Both the position numbers and the translations under genes were made by a program. Below, one piece after another: positions 42,552 to 51,303 of a stretch of DNA of 64,000 bases. Positions within the stretch are counted from its first letter, which is position 1. Each line of letters begins with the position of its first letter. Below the pieces are notes generated by a model. It saw only the letters and a program-made list of their open reading frames with translations. It ran no database searches and was not told the origin of the DNA. Source of the DNA: an uncultured Lachnospiraceae bacterium (GTDB lineage: Bacteria; Bacillota; Clostridia; Lachnospirales; Lachnospiraceae); contig CAJUPF010000004.1 in NCBI GenBank assembly GCA_910588565.1, positions 11,995 to 75,994 on the forward strand. Direction: 5' to 3'.

Positions 42552-43640
42552 CTAAGCAGTTACTAAAACTTTGCCATCAATCACTTCAAACATACGGTTA
42601 ATCTGAAAACGGCTTCTTATAAATTCATCTAATCCGGTACATGTTATGATTGTCTGCGTGTTATTTATATGATTCAGCAGAAAATTCTGCCGATTATTGT
42701 CCAGTTCCGACAATACATCGTCTAAGAGTAAAACAGGTGTATCCTTCGTAATTTGTTTCACAAGTTCGATTTCGGACAATTTCAATGACAGGGCAGTCGT
42801 ACGCTGCTGTCCCTGGGATGCAAATTTGCGTATATCCATGCCGCCATGAATGGTAAATATTATATCATCCCTGTGTGGGCCGACAGAAGTCTGTCCGTAT
42901 CTCAAATCTTTTTTTAAAGCCTGATTTAATTCTTGTTCTAATATATGTTCGTCTGCATTTGGGGCATAAGAAAGATGTATTTCTTCTTTGCCTCCGGTGA
43001 TATTGGAATGTATATCCATGACAATTTCATTTAACTGATTGACGAATTTCCTGCGGCTTTTTATAATTTCCCCGCCATGCAGGATCAGCTGAAGATCCCA
43101 TACGGAGAGCGTATCTGCAAGATCAGGTTTGTAAGAAATATCTTTTAACAGCTTATTCCTCTGATCGAGAATTTTATTGTATTTTGTCAGATGATCCAGA
43201 TAAATTTTATCCAATTGGCTCAGTTCCAGATCCAGAAACCGTCTTCGTTCCGAAGGACCCCGTTTAATAATATTCAAATCCTCCGGAGAGAAGAAAACAA
43301 TATTCAAAATTCCGAATAATTCACTCGCTTTTTTTATGGGAATCCGATTTACGGCAATTCCTTTGGTGCGGTTCTTCTTCAGATGGATATCGATCTGGAA
43401 TTGTTTATGATTTTTTTCTGTAAAAATACGAATATGAGATTCTTCCTGCCCAAACCGGATCAATTCTTTGTCTTTGCTGCCCTTGTGGGATTTGGTTGTG
43501 CCGCCCAGATAAATAGATTCCAAAATATTTGTTTTTCCCTGGGCATTGTCTCCATACAGAATATTTGTACCTGCTTCAAAATCGATCTTTAGTGTTTCAT
43601 AATTACGAAAATTACTTAATTCCAGTGATTTTACGATCAT
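42552..43640 (-). CDS. recF: DNA replication and repair protein RecF
   Basis: An SMC-like ATPase that loads RecA at gaps. The 362-residue protein has the N-terminal LELSNFRNYETL, Walker A LYGDNAQGKTNILE, signature-like FASQGQQRTTALSLKLSE and Walker B VLLLDDVLSELD. The start codon overlaps the stop of the upstream S4-domain gene by four bases, so they are coupled. Confidence 0.96.
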   Translation of the reverse strand: MIVKSLELSNFRNYETLKIDFEAGTNILYGDNAQGKTNILESIYLGGTTKSHKGSKDKELIRFGQEESHIRIFTEKNHKQFQIDIHLKKNRTKGIAVNRIPIKKASELFGILNIVFFSPEDLNIIKRGPSERRRFLDLELSQLDKIYLDHLTKYNKILDQRNKLLKDISYKPDLADTLSVWDLQLILHGGEIIKSRRKFVNQLNEIVMDIHSNITGGKEEIHLSYAPNADEHILEQELNQALKKDLRYGQTSVGPHRDDIIFTIHGGMDIRKFASQGQQRTTALSLKLSEIELVKQITKDTPVLLLDDVLSELDNNRQNFLLNHINNTQTIITCTGLDEFIRSRFQINRMFEVIDGKVLVTA

Positions 43641-43849
43641 TTCATTATTTGAAACGTCTCATCTTCAAAGGATACCACATCCCCTGGATAGAGCTTTCTT
43701 CCTCTTCGTTGTTCTGTTTCTCCGTTGACTGTTACCGCACCGTCTAAGATCAGCATTTTGGCTTCTATACCAGATCCCACAAGCCCTGCTTTTTTCATTG
43801 CCTGGCCAAGACGGATAAATTCTTCTCCTTCACGAATTGATATATCCAT
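43637..43849 (-). CDS. S4-domain RNA-binding protein (YaaA-like)
   Basis: A 70-residue protein consisting almost entirely of one S4 fold (EEFIRLGQAMKKAGLVGSGIEAKMLI ... VTVNGETEQRRGRKLYPGDVV). It is the small S4 protein found between dnaN and recF in many Firmicutes (YaaA/YlmH-like), with ribosome-related roles suggested elsewhere. It lies 23 bases downstream of dnaN and is translationally coupled to recF. Confidence 0.9.
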   Translation of the reverse strand: MDISIREGEEFIRLGQAMKKAGLVGSGIEAKMLILDGAVTVNGETEQRRGRKLYPGDVVSFEDETFQIMK

Positions 43850-43872
43850 GTTGATTCCTCATTCTATAAAAA

Positions 43873-44985
43873 TTAATTAGCTGATACATTGAAATTAACC
43901 GGGAGGATCAGATAAATATAGCTTTCCTCCTCATCTTTGATAAAACAGGGCGCTTTGGGGTTGACCATATAAAGCGTCACTTCTTCTTCATCGATCACAC
44001 GGAGTGCATCAATGAAAAATTTGGGGTTGAACCCGATCATAATATCTTTGCCTTCTTTTTGAATATCAATATCTTCATTCATAGAACCAAAAGCAGAATT
44101 GATCTTAAGTTCCATAGAATTATCTGTAATATTCATAATAATCGGTTTTTTATCTCCTTCTTTGATCAGAAGGGTTGCTCTGTCAATACAGTCGAGAAGT
44201 TCTTTCTTAGGAGTACATACTTTTGTTTCATAATCAGAGGAAAGCATCTGTTCGATCCGAAAATATTCGCCTTCAATCAATCTGGATACAACGGTTGTAT
44301 GTTCAAATTCAAAAATAATGTGATTTTCAGTGATAAAGATCCGCACGTCGTCTTCCGCTGATCCTGGCAGGATTTTACTGATTTCATTTAATGTTTTGCC
44401 TGGTACAACGACTTTTTTAGATGCATAGTTATCTTTTAATGTAATCGTCCGGATGGAAATTCTATGTCCGTCTAAAGATACTACTTTCAGCTGGTTTTCA
44501 TTGATCTCAAACAATTCGCCCGTCATAAGTTTATTGCTGTCATTTTCAGCAATGGAAAAAATTGTCTGACGGATTACTTCTTTTAGAGTAAACTGTGAAA
44601 TGGCAATAGAGTCATTTCGTTCTATATAAGGAAGATAAGAAAAATCTTCTCCTGATTTGCCTGTAATGTTGAATTTCGCTTTTTCACATGTAATCAGCGT
44701 ATTAAAATTAGTGTCTGTTGTTATTGTTATTTCATTGTCCGGTAATTTTCTTACAATCTCTAAGAAAAATTTAGCGTCTATTGCTATAATACCTGGTTCT
44801 ATAATCTGGCCTTCGATCACAGTTTCAATTCCCAGTTCCATATCGTTTGCAGTCAGTTTAATTTCATCTGTTGCAGCGTCGATCAGAATACATTCTAATA
44901 TAGGCATTGTCGTTCTGACTGGAACTGCTTTGGAAACAATGTTAACTCCTTTTAACAAATTGGATTTCGAACATATCAGCTTCAT
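43873..44985 (-). CDS. dnaN: DNA polymerase III beta subunit (sliding clamp)
   Basis: The ring-shaped processivity clamp. The 370-residue protein has three clamp domains, starting MKLICSKSNLLKGVNIVSKAVP and ending with the LILPVNF-type terminus (YIYLILPVNFNVSAN). ATG 44985 follows AAAGGAG; a TTG at 45006 lies within that site. It is next to dnaA, in the conserved order dnaA-dnaN-S4-recF-gyrB-gyrA. Confidence 0.97.
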   Translation of the reverse strand: MKLICSKSNLLKGVNIVSKAVPVRTTMPILECILIDAATDEIKLTANDMELGIETVIEGQIIEPGIIAIDAKFFLEIVRKLPDNEITITTDTNFNTLITCEKAKFNITGKSGEDFSYLPYIERNDSIAISQFTLKEVIRQTIFSIAENDSNKLMTGELFEINENQLKVVSLDGHRISIRTITLKDNYASKKVVVPGKTLNEISKILPGSAEDDVRIFITENHIIFEFEHTTVVSRLIEGEYFRIEQMLSSDYETKVCTPKKELLDCIDRATLLIKEGDKKPIIMNITDNSMELKINSAFGSMNEDIDIQKEGKDIMIGFNPKFFIDALRVIDEEEVTLYMVNPKAPCFIKDEEESYIYLILPVNFNVSAN

Positions 44986-45056
44986 ATACGTATAACTCCT
45001 TTCCAAAAAGCATATAAATAAATTAAAAGATATTTCGTAGTAGTAATATTAAGGGC

Positions 45057-45170
45057 TGTGAATAAGTTCAAAACCCTTAGAAACGGCTGAAATAAAGGAT
45101 CTTTAAGCTGTATAAAGCTGTGTACAAGCATCAAAATCCTGCGGATTCATCTTGGATTTTATGTGGATAA
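45057..45170. other. DnaA boxes in the dnaN-dnaA spacer
   Basis: Two matches to the DnaA box consensus (TGTGNATAA orientation) lie in the 189-base spacer: TGTGAATAA at 45057-45065 and TGTGGATAA at 45162-45170. They may form the second half of a bipartite origin or an autoregulatory site; only two boxes are visible. Confidence 0.55.
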
Positions 45171-45195
45171 CTTTTACAATTATGCCGGATGCTGT

Positions 45196-46548
45196 TTAAT
45201 TTGGATTAATTTTCTTTTTGATCGTCTCGATTAACGTTCGTGTTGTTTCATTAGAATTATATTCTTCTGTTATTTTTTTAATACCGTGGATAATTGTAGA
45301 GTGATCTCTCCCGCCGAGTAAAGCGCCGATGGAGTCCAGCGGGATATCTGTCATATCTTTGCAAAGATACATTGCAATCTGTCTTGGTTTGACGATACTG
45401 TTGCTTCTGTTTTTAGAAATCATCTGTTCTAAGGAAATCTGGCAATGTTCTGAAACTGCTTCAATAATTAGCTGCGGTGTAATTTCTTTGGGTTTATCTG
45501 GCGTAATGATATTTTGCAGTTCTTTCATGGCAATTTCCATAGTAATTTCTGTTTTAACCAGGTTTCCATATGCGATTAGTTTGTTTAAAGCGCCTTCCAG
45601 TTCGCGGATATTGGATTTGATATTATTTGCGATGTAATTTAGTATTTCATCGCTGAGTTCCATTTTATCCGTTTCCATCTTACGTCTAAGGATTGCCATA
45701 CGGGTTTCGTAATCCGGAAGCCCAATGTCCGCCATCAGGCCCCATTCAAAACGGGACTGGATTCGCTCTTCGAGTGTCTCCATTTCTTTTGGAGGCTTAT
45801 CGGAGGTCAGAATAATCTGTTTTCCGGCAGCATGTAAGACATTAAAGGTATGGAAAAACTCCTCCTGGGTGCTTTCCTTTCCTATTATAAACTGGATATC
45901 ATCGATCATCAGCACATCGACTGTCCGGTACTTTTCCCGGAGTTTCGTCATAGCAGTAGCATTACCAGTTCTGATGGATTCAATCACTTCATTGGTAAAT
46001 TCTTCCGAGGTGACGTATAAAACACGGGAAGAAGGGCTCTGATCGAGTATAAAATTGCCAATGGAATGCATCAGATGTGTTTTTCCAAGCCCTGGCCCTC
46101 CATATATATAGAGAGGATTGTATGCTTCACCAGGCGATTCCGCTACTGCAAGAGAAGCAGACTGCGCAAACCGGTTATTGCTTCCTACGACAAATGTTTC
46201 AAATGTATAATTGGAATTCAGATTGGAACGCTCAGTACGTTCTGGCGGGGGAGTCTGTTTTTTCAGCTGCTTGCTTTTTAACTCATTTGCCTGATCCGGC
46301 ATGACAAATACCAGATTGTATTCGACTCCGGTCATCTCCGTAATAGAAACTTTCAAAGGAAGTTCGTACCGTTTGGTAATATAATTGATGCCAAGCTGTC
46401 CGGAAGGCACTAAAATATAGAGGTTATCACCTTCCACTGCACAGACTTCAAGAGGTTTAAGCCATGCATCAAAGGAAACCTTTGTTAAATCATGTTCTTC
46501 TTTTACAGATTCTAAGATTTGATTCCATTTTTCAAAAATTGCTTCCAT
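45196..46548 (-). CDS. dnaA: Chromosomal replication initiator protein DnaA
   Basis: The AAA+ initiator that binds DnaA boxes and opens oriC. The 450-residue protein has domain I (FDAWLKPLEVCAVEGD), a short linker (domain II, residues about 85-110), the ATPase with YGGPGLGKTHLMH, DVLMIDDIQF and sensor motifs, and the DNA-binding domain IV with KPRQIAMYLCKD and GGRDHSTIIHG. The start ATG 46548 sits downstream of a 180-base leader that contains a dispersed repeat. The boxes it would bind are clustered at 46877-47004. Confidence 0.98.
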   Translation of the reverse strand: MEAIFEKWNQILESVKEEHDLTKVSFDAWLKPLEVCAVEGDNLYILVPSGQLGINYITKRYELPLKVSITEMTGVEYNLVFVMPDQANELKSKQLKKQTPPPERTERSNLNSNYTFETFVVGSNNRFAQSASLAVAESPGEAYNPLYIYGGPGLGKTHLMHSIGNFILDQSPSSRVLYVTSEEFTNEVIESIRTGNATAMTKLREKYRTVDVLMIDDIQFIIGKESTQEEFFHTFNVLHAAGKQIILTSDKPPKEMETLEERIQSRFEWGLMADIGLPDYETRMAILRRKMETDKMELSDEILNYIANNIKSNIRELEGALNKLIAYGNLVKTEITMEIAMKELQNIITPDKPKEITPQLIIEAVSEHCQISLEQMISKNRSNSIVKPRQIAMYLCKDMTDIPLDSIGALLGGRDHSTIIHGIKKITEEYNSNETTRTLIETIKKKINPN

Positions 46549-46573
46549 CTGAACTCTCCATTATTTTGTCAGG

Positions 46574-46674
46574 GTTCATACTCCGGCTTTATCGTAACAG
46601 AATCCGCTCTGTATTAAAGTTTGCTTCTGGCAAAGAGAGCGGATTTTTGGCTGTTGTGCGTTATGAACTGTTGC
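46574..46674. repeat. Dispersed structured intergenic element, copy R3, in the dnaA leader
   Basis: Contains a degenerate start (GTTCATACTCCGGC at 46574), GTAACAG (46594-46600), the stem AATCCGCTCT (46601-46610) with AGAGCGGATT (46636-46645), an inner TTTGC/GCAAA hairpin, and a closing TGAACTGTTGC (46664-46674). On the plus strand the stem is followed by TTT. It sits between the dnaA promoter and the dnaA start codon, so its complement is transcribed in the leader. Confidence 0.7.
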
Positions 46675-46732
46675 GGTGCAGCTGCAGAATGAACAGTAAC
46701 TATTTTTGCTATCGTAAAAATTCCTATCCTAT

Positions 46733-46761
46733 ATAATAACAAAAGATCTTGTTTTTATCAA
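46733..46761 (-). promoter_or_regulatory. Sigma-A promoter of dnaA
   Basis: On the minus strand TTGATA (46756-46761), 17 bases, TATTAT (46733-46738). The transcript would start near 46726 and have a leader of about 180 bases. Confidence 0.75.
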
Positions 46762-46876
46762 TCAAAAAATTTTAAGTTGATAAACCCACAAAAAGTTAAA
46801 CTATAACTATCAGATATTTACAGGAAATTCTTCGGAATTATTATGAAATTAACATAAGTTGTAGATAACATATCCC

Positions 46877-47004
46877 TTATGCACAAGTTTTCAATAGTAT
46901 ACCACAAAATACCAACTGAGTTATCCACGAGTTATCCACAAATTGTGCATTATTATTGAAAATCCACATAAATTTTGGTATGTGGATAAGTAAATTGTGG
47001 ATAA
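46877..47004. other. oriC: oriC: DnaA-box cluster between dnaA and rpmH
   Basis: Five boxes matching TTATNCACA in either direction, exactly or with one mismatch: TTATGCACA 46877-46885, TTATCCACG 46921-46929, TTATCCACA 46933-46941, TGTGGATAA 46981-46989 and TGTGGATAA 46996-47004. The first three point one way and the last two the other. The sequence is very A/T rich on both sides (46740-46870 and 47005-47045), suitable for unwinding. The site lies at the divergence between dnaA on the minus strand and rpmH on the plus strand. Confidence 0.92.
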
Positions 47005-47047
47005 CTTATAGAAATATATAAAATAAAGGAAAAAATAGCAATTTGAC

Positions 47048-47075
47048 TTGACTTGGGACAAATTTTTGTTATAAT
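47048..47075 (+). promoter_or_regulatory. Sigma-A promoter of rpmH
   Basis: TTGACT (47048-47053), 16 bases, TATAAT (47070-47075). A second TTGACT overlaps at 47043-47048 but has 21-base spacing. The start codon is 38 bases downstream. Confidence 0.75.
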
Positions 47076-47112
47076 TGAAATGGTGTTTTCTAAAGCAGAG
47101 GAGGTGGAAAAT

Positions 47113-47247
47113 ATGAAAATGACATTTCAGCCAAACAGAAGAAAAAGATCCAAAGTTCATGGGTTCAGAGCGAGGATGAGTACCAAAGGCGGAAGAAAGG
47201 TATTGGCTAGAAGAAGATTAAAAGGAAGAAAACAATTATCAGCTTAG
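47113..47247 (+). CDS. rpmH: 50S ribosomal protein L34
   Basis: A 44-residue, very basic protein with the invariant pattern MTFQPNRRKRSKVHGFRARM and the ending RRRLKGRKQLSA. The start is ATG 47113 after GAGGAGGTGG. It opens the conserved block rpmH-rnpA-yidD-yidC-jag immediately to the right of oriC. Confidence 0.98.
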   Translation: MKMTFQPNRRKRSKVHGFRARMSTKGGRKVLARRRLKGRKQLSA

Positions 47248-47248
47248 G

Positions 47249-47271
47249 CCACAGTTTGTGGTCTTTTCTTC
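47249..47271 (+). terminator. Short hairpin between rpmH and rnpA
   Basis: CCACA (47249-47253), 3-base loop, TGTGG (47257-47261), then TCTTTTCTTCTT. It begins right after the rpmH stop and could attenuate transcription so that L34 is made in excess of the RNase P protein. Confidence 0.6.
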
Positions 47272-47288
47272 TTTAAAGGTTAAAATTT

Positions 47289-47648
47289 ATGAAATTTTCA
47301 GAATCACTGAAAAAAACGCTTGATTTTAGAAATGTATACAAAAATGGGACTTCCCGTGCAAACAGGTTTCTGGTTCTATATATAAAAAAGAATCATACAG
47401 AAAGAAACCGTCTGGGAATTTCAGTCAGCAAGAAAGTTGGCAACAGTGTCGTAAGACACCGGTTAACCCGACTGATCCGGGAAAGTTACAGACTGCACGA
47501 GGAAGAATTTAGTAAAGGCCTGGATATTGTGGTGATAGCAAGAGTAAACGCAAAGGGAGCATCGTATCATAACATCGAACAGGCTTTGCTTTCGCTTGCA
47601 GAATCCCATGCTATTATCGATCCAGTACAGGAAAAGGAATTGGTTTGA
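47289..47648 (+). CDS. rnpA: Ribonuclease P protein component
   Basis: The protein cofactor of RNase P, which matures tRNA 5' ends. The 119-residue protein has the N-terminal SLKKTLDFRNVYKNGTSRANRFLVLY and the RNR motif region RNRLGISVSKKVGNSVVRHRLTRLIRESYR. Its stop overlaps the TTG start of yidD. Confidence 0.96.
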   Translation: MKFSESLKKTLDFRNVYKNGTSRANRFLVLYIKKNHTERNRLGISVSKKVGNSVVRHRLTRLIRESYRLHEEEFSKGLDIVVIARVNAKGASYHNIEQALLSLAESHAIIDPVQEKELV

Positions 47649-47854
47649 AAAAAATTTTAATTTATATGATTCAATTTTACCGGAAATATTTGTCACCTTT
47701 GAAAACGACGAAATGTCCTTACTGCCCCACCTGTTCCGAATACGGACTGATTGCAGTGGAGAAATACGGAGCAGTCAAAGGCGGAGCGCTGGCGCTTTGG
47801 CGGATACTGAGATGCAATCCTTTTTCAAAAGGCGGATATGATCCTGTTCCATAG
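47645..47854 (+). CDS. yidD: Membrane protein insertion efficiency factor YidD
   Basis: A 69-residue membrane-associated protein with the invariant YQFYRKYLSP-like start (IQFYRKYLSPLK), three conserved cysteines (CPYCPTCSEYG) and the ending LRCNPFSKGGYDPVP. It helps YidC insert membrane proteins. The start is TTG 47645, overlapping the rnpA stop as TTGA, so it is translated by coupling. Confidence 0.93.
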   Translation: MKKILIYMIQFYRKYLSPLKTTKCPYCPTCSEYGLIAVEKYGAVKGGALALWRILRCNPFSKGGYDPVP

Positions 47855-47874
47855 GTTTTAGGAGGTATATTACA

Positions 47875-49143
47875 TTGTCAGATATTGTATTAACAGCATA
47901 CGATGGTTCGATTCTTGGCCCTATCGCAAAGATACTGGGCTGGATTATGAATATCATCTATATACTTATGACTAATCTTGGAATTGGCAATATCAGCATA
48001 ACGATTATTATCTTTACAATTGTTATCTATATGTGCCTGTTTCCAATTACTTATAAGCAGCAGAAATTTTCGAAGCTGACACAGAAGATGCAGCCGGAGA
48101 TTCAAAAGATCAATAAAAAATACCAGGGAAAGAAAGATCAGGCTTCTATGCAGGCGATGCAGGCCGAGACACAGGCAGTATATGAAAAATACGGTGTCTC
48201 TACGATGGGCAGCTGTATTTCCATGTTGATTAACCTTCCAATTCTTCTTGCCCTGTATCGTGTGTTCTATAATGTACCGGCATATCTGGAAAGCGTAAAG
48301 AATCAGTTTTCCGCTTTGGTAGAAGGTATTATGGCTACTCCGGGCTATAAAGATATTATGGCGGATTTAGTTGAGAACGTAAATCTGACGACAGTACGGG
48401 TCGATTTTACCGCATCAGATACGGGAGTTCTTTCTAATTATATTGTAGATACCTTATATGGTATGAATTCATCCGGCTGGGATATTTTAAGAGAAAAATT
48501 TGCTGGCCTGACAGATTTGATTGCATCTACAGAGACAAATATCAATGCGATTAATAAATTTATCGGATTAAATATTTCAGATACTCCGATCAGTATTATG
48601 AGCTCTAGTTTCCGCAGCGGAGCTTATCTGATGGCAATTCTTGCGCTGCTGATTCCTGTGATATCTTATCTGACGCAGATATTAAATATCAAGCTGATGC
48701 CACAGGCGCCTTCTACTGGCGATAACAGCGATGCAATGGCAAGCCAGATGAAGATGATAAACCGGATTATGCCGCTGTTTTCTCTGATTTTCTGTTTCAG
48801 TATTCCTGTGGGACTTGGCGTTTACTGGATTTTCAGCGCATTGGTGCGAAGCGTACAGCAGTTTTGTTTAAATAAACACTTTGAAAAGATCAATTTAGAT
48901 GATATTATAAAAGAAAATCAGGAAAAAGCGAAAAAGAAACGGGAAAAAATGGGAATTTCCGGAGATCAGATGAATCAGGCGGCGAGGCTTAATACCAGAA
49001 AAATAAGCGAGCCAGGCATTAGTTCAAAGGAGAAGGAACAGATTCTGGAAAAAGCTGCTGAGAGCAGAAATCATGCAAAACCGGGCAGCATGGCGGCAAA
49101 GGCAAATCTTGTAAAAGACTTTAACGAAAGGAATACGAAGTAG
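47875..49143 (+). CDS. yidC: Membrane protein insertase YidC/Oxa1 family (SpoIIIJ type)
   Basis: A 422-residue insertase. It has an N-terminal segment that may span the membrane, the core helices with TIVIYMCLFPITYKQQKFSKLTQKMQPEIQKI (the cytosolic C1 hairpin), MGSCISMLINLPILLALYRVFY, and a charged C-terminal tail. The region between core segments (residues about 140-225) is longer than in Bacillus SpoIIIJ, as is usual in Lachnospiraceae. The start is TTG 47875 after AGGAGGTATATT. It is followed by jag 10 bases later. Confidence 0.94.
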   Translation: MSDIVLTAYDGSILGPIAKILGWIMNIIYILMTNLGIGNISITIIIFTIVIYMCLFPITYKQQKFSKLTQKMQPEIQKINKKYQGKKDQASMQAMQAETQAVYEKYGVSTMGSCISMLINLPILLALYRVFYNVPAYLESVKNQFSALVEGIMATPGYKDIMADLVENVNLTTVRVDFTASDTGVLSNYIVDTLYGMNSSGWDILREKFAGLTDLIASTETNINAINKFIGLNISDTPISIMSSSFRSGAYLMAILALLIPVISYLTQILNIKLMPQAPSTGDNSDAMASQMKMINRIMPLFSLIFCFSIPVGLGVYWIFSALVRSVQQFCLNKHFEKINLDDIIKENQEKAKKKREKMGISGDQMNQAARLNTRKISEPGISSKEKEQILEKAAESRNHAKPGSMAAKANLVKDFNERNTK

Positions 49144-49153
49144 GGGGCGTACT

Positions 49154-49777
49154 ATGGAATTTATTGAAGTTTCAGCAAAGACATATGACGAAGCTGTAAC
49201 AGACGCGTTAGTCAAATTAGGGACAACCAGTGATCAGGTAGAAATTGAAGTTCTTGAAAAAGGAAGCTCCGGTTTTCTTGGAATCGGCGCCAAACCTGTT
49301 AAGATCAAAGTAAAGAAAAAGCTTACGGTAGAGGGGTATCTCAAGCAGTTTTTATCCGATGTATTTCAGGCGATGAATATGGAAGTAACTATCAGCATTC
49401 AGATGGATGAAGAGGCGCATACCATTGATGTTGATCTTTCTGGCAATGAAATGGGGGTTCTGATCGGTAAGAGAGGGCAGACGCTGGATTCTCTGCAGCT
49501 GCTTGCCAATAATGCGATTCATAAGAATTTTGAATTGTATTATAAAGTGAAATTAGATACTGAGAATTATCGGGTAAGAAGAAAAGAGACTCTGGAAAAT
49601 CTTGCGAAAAATATCGCATATAAGGTAAAACGAACCAGACGTCCGGTTTCCTTAGAACCTATGAATCCTTTTGAACGAAGAGTGATTCATTCTGCTCTGC
49701 AAAATGACAGATATGTTATTACGCATAGCGAAGGAGAAGATCCTTATCGGTATATTGTAGTTTCTTTGAAAAGATAG
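49154..49777 (+). CDS. jag: RNA-binding protein Jag/KhpB
   Basis: A 207-residue cytosolic protein: Jag-N domain (EFIEVSAKTYDEAVTDAL ... SGFLGIGAKPVKI), a KH domain (GNEMGVLIGKRGQTLDSLQLL) and an R3H domain (RRVIHSALQNDRYVITHSEGEDPYRYIVV). With KhpA it binds many RNAs and affects cell elongation and division. It is in the standard place after yidC. Confidence 0.94.
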   Translation: MEFIEVSAKTYDEAVTDALVKLGTTSDQVEIEVLEKGSSGFLGIGAKPVKIKVKKKLTVEGYLKQFLSDVFQAMNMEVTISIQMDEEAHTIDVDLSGNEMGVLIGKRGQTLDSLQLLANNAIHKNFELYYKVKLDTENYRVRRKETLENLAKNIAYKVKRTRRPVSLEPMNPFERRVIHSALQNDRYVITHSEGEDPYRYIVVSLKR

Positions 49778-49814
49778 GTAACAGTAACTGTTACGAAGAA
49801 AGTGGAACGAATCT

Positions 49815-49843
49815 AAGGCTGTTGCAACTATTGTAACAGCCTT
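49815..49843 (+). terminator. Hairpin after jag
   Basis: AAGGCTGTTGCAA (49815-49827) pairs with TTGTAACAGCCTT (49831-49843) with one mismatch. A smaller hairpin, GTAACAG-TAA-CTGTTAC (49778-49794), directly follows the jag stop. Downstream T content is modest (CTATTATA). Confidence 0.7.
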
Positions 49844-49875
49844 CTATTATACATGGGGATTCATGGAGGTCTTTT

Positions 49876-51252
49876 ATGAAAACAGATACAATTGCCGCAA
49901 TTGCAACAGCCATGACAAATTCCGGAATTGGAATTGTGCGGATCAGTGGGGATGAAGCGATTTTGGTGGCGGACAGAATAATAGAATTAAAGGAAAAGGG
50001 CAGAAAACTTTTGGATTGCCCTAGTCACACGCTGCATTATGGCTTTGTAAAAGATGGAACGGATACTGTGGATGAAGTTATGGTACTTTTGATGAAGTCA
50101 CCAAGAAGCTATACCAGAGAGGATACGGTAGAGATTGACTGCCATGGCGGCACGCTTGTGATGAACAAAATTTTAGAGCTTGCCCTAAAACACGGAGCCA
50201 GACCTGCGGAGCCGGGAGAATTTACAAAGCGGGCATTTATAAATGGAAGAATTGATCTTGCTCAGGCAGAATCTGTGATCGATGTGATTAATGCCCAGAA
50301 TGATTTTGCATTAAAAGCCTCTATGGATCAGCTAAAAGGCTCTTTGTCAGAAGTGATCCGCAGTATACGGGGGAAAATTCTGCATGAGATTGCTTTTATT
50401 GAATCTGCAATTGACGATCCGGAACATTATCAGTTAGAGGATTATGGAACCCGGCTTTTTAAAAAGCTGAATGTGATTTTAGAAGAGATTGAGAAGCTTC
50501 TGAAAAATGCGGAAAATGGGTCTGTGTTAAAAGAAGGTATTAATACAGTGATTGTGGGAAAACCAAATTCCGGTAAATCGTCACTTCTGAATGCGATGGT
50601 TGGAAAGGAACGTGCAATTGTCACAGATATTGCCGGAACAACCAGGGATGCGATTGAAGAACAGATTCGGTTAAACCAGATCAGCTTAAATGTTATAGAT
50701 ACGGCAGGTATACGAAATACGGAAGATGTGGTTGAAAAAATCGGTGTAGACAAGGCAAAAGAATATGCAGAACAGGCGGATCTGGTAATTTACGTTGTAG
50801 ATGCATCGGAAGCTCTGACAGAGGATGATTTTGAAATTATTGAAATGCTGCAGGATCGCAATGTAATTGTGTTATTGAATAAATCGGATCTTCCCGCTGT
50901 AATTTCGGAAAACGATTTGCACAATAAGTTGGACAAGCCTATTATTTCCGTATCCGCGAAATATAAACAGGGGATGGAGCAATTGGAAGAGACGGTTGAA
51001 GAGCTGTTTTTCCATGGAAAAATCCAGCTGAATCATGAAATTTATATTACAAATTCCAGACATAAGTATTCTCTGCAGGAAGTGAAACAGAGTTTGTCTC
51101 TGGTCCGGAAGAGTATTGAGGATGGAATGCCGGAGGATTTTTATTCAATTGACTTGATGAATGCTTATGAGGAGCTTGGCAGAATTATCGGAGAAGCAGT
51201 AGAAGATGATTTGGTAAATGAGATATTCCGTAAATTTTGTATGGGAAAATAA
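49876..51252 (+). CDS. mnmE: tRNA modification GTPase MnmE
   Basis: With MnmG adds the aminomethyl or carboxymethylaminomethyl group to wobble uridine 34 of certain tRNAs. The 458-residue protein has the N-terminal folate-binding domain (DTIAAIATAMTNSGIGIVRISG), the GTPase with VGKPNSGKSSLLNA, DIAGTTRDAIEE, DTAGIR and NKSD, and ends in CMGK, the conserved CxGK terminus. The start follows ATGGAGGTC. Confidence 0.97.
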   Translation: MKTDTIAAIATAMTNSGIGIVRISGDEAILVADRIIELKEKGRKLLDCPSHTLHYGFVKDGTDTVDEVMVLLMKSPRSYTREDTVEIDCHGGTLVMNKILELALKHGARPAEPGEFTKRAFINGRIDLAQAESVIDVINAQNDFALKASMDQLKGSLSEVIRSIRGKILHEIAFIESAIDDPEHYQLEDYGTRLFKKLNVILEEIEKLLKNAENGSVLKEGINTVIVGKPNSGKSSLLNAMVGKERAIVTDIAGTTRDAIEEQIRLNQISLNVIDTAGIRNTEDVVEKIGVDKAKEYAEQADLVIYVVDASEALTEDDFEIIEMLQDRNVIVLLNKSDLPAVISENDLHNKLDKPIISVSAKYKQGMEQLEETVEELFFHGKIQLNHEIYITNSRHKYSLQEVKQSLSLVRKSIEDGMPEDFYSIDLMNAYEELGRIIGEAVEDDLVNEIFRKFCMGK

Positions 51253-51303
51253 ATAAAATACCCTTTTTTTGCGCATATCATAGTAACATATGGGAGGAAA
51301 AAT

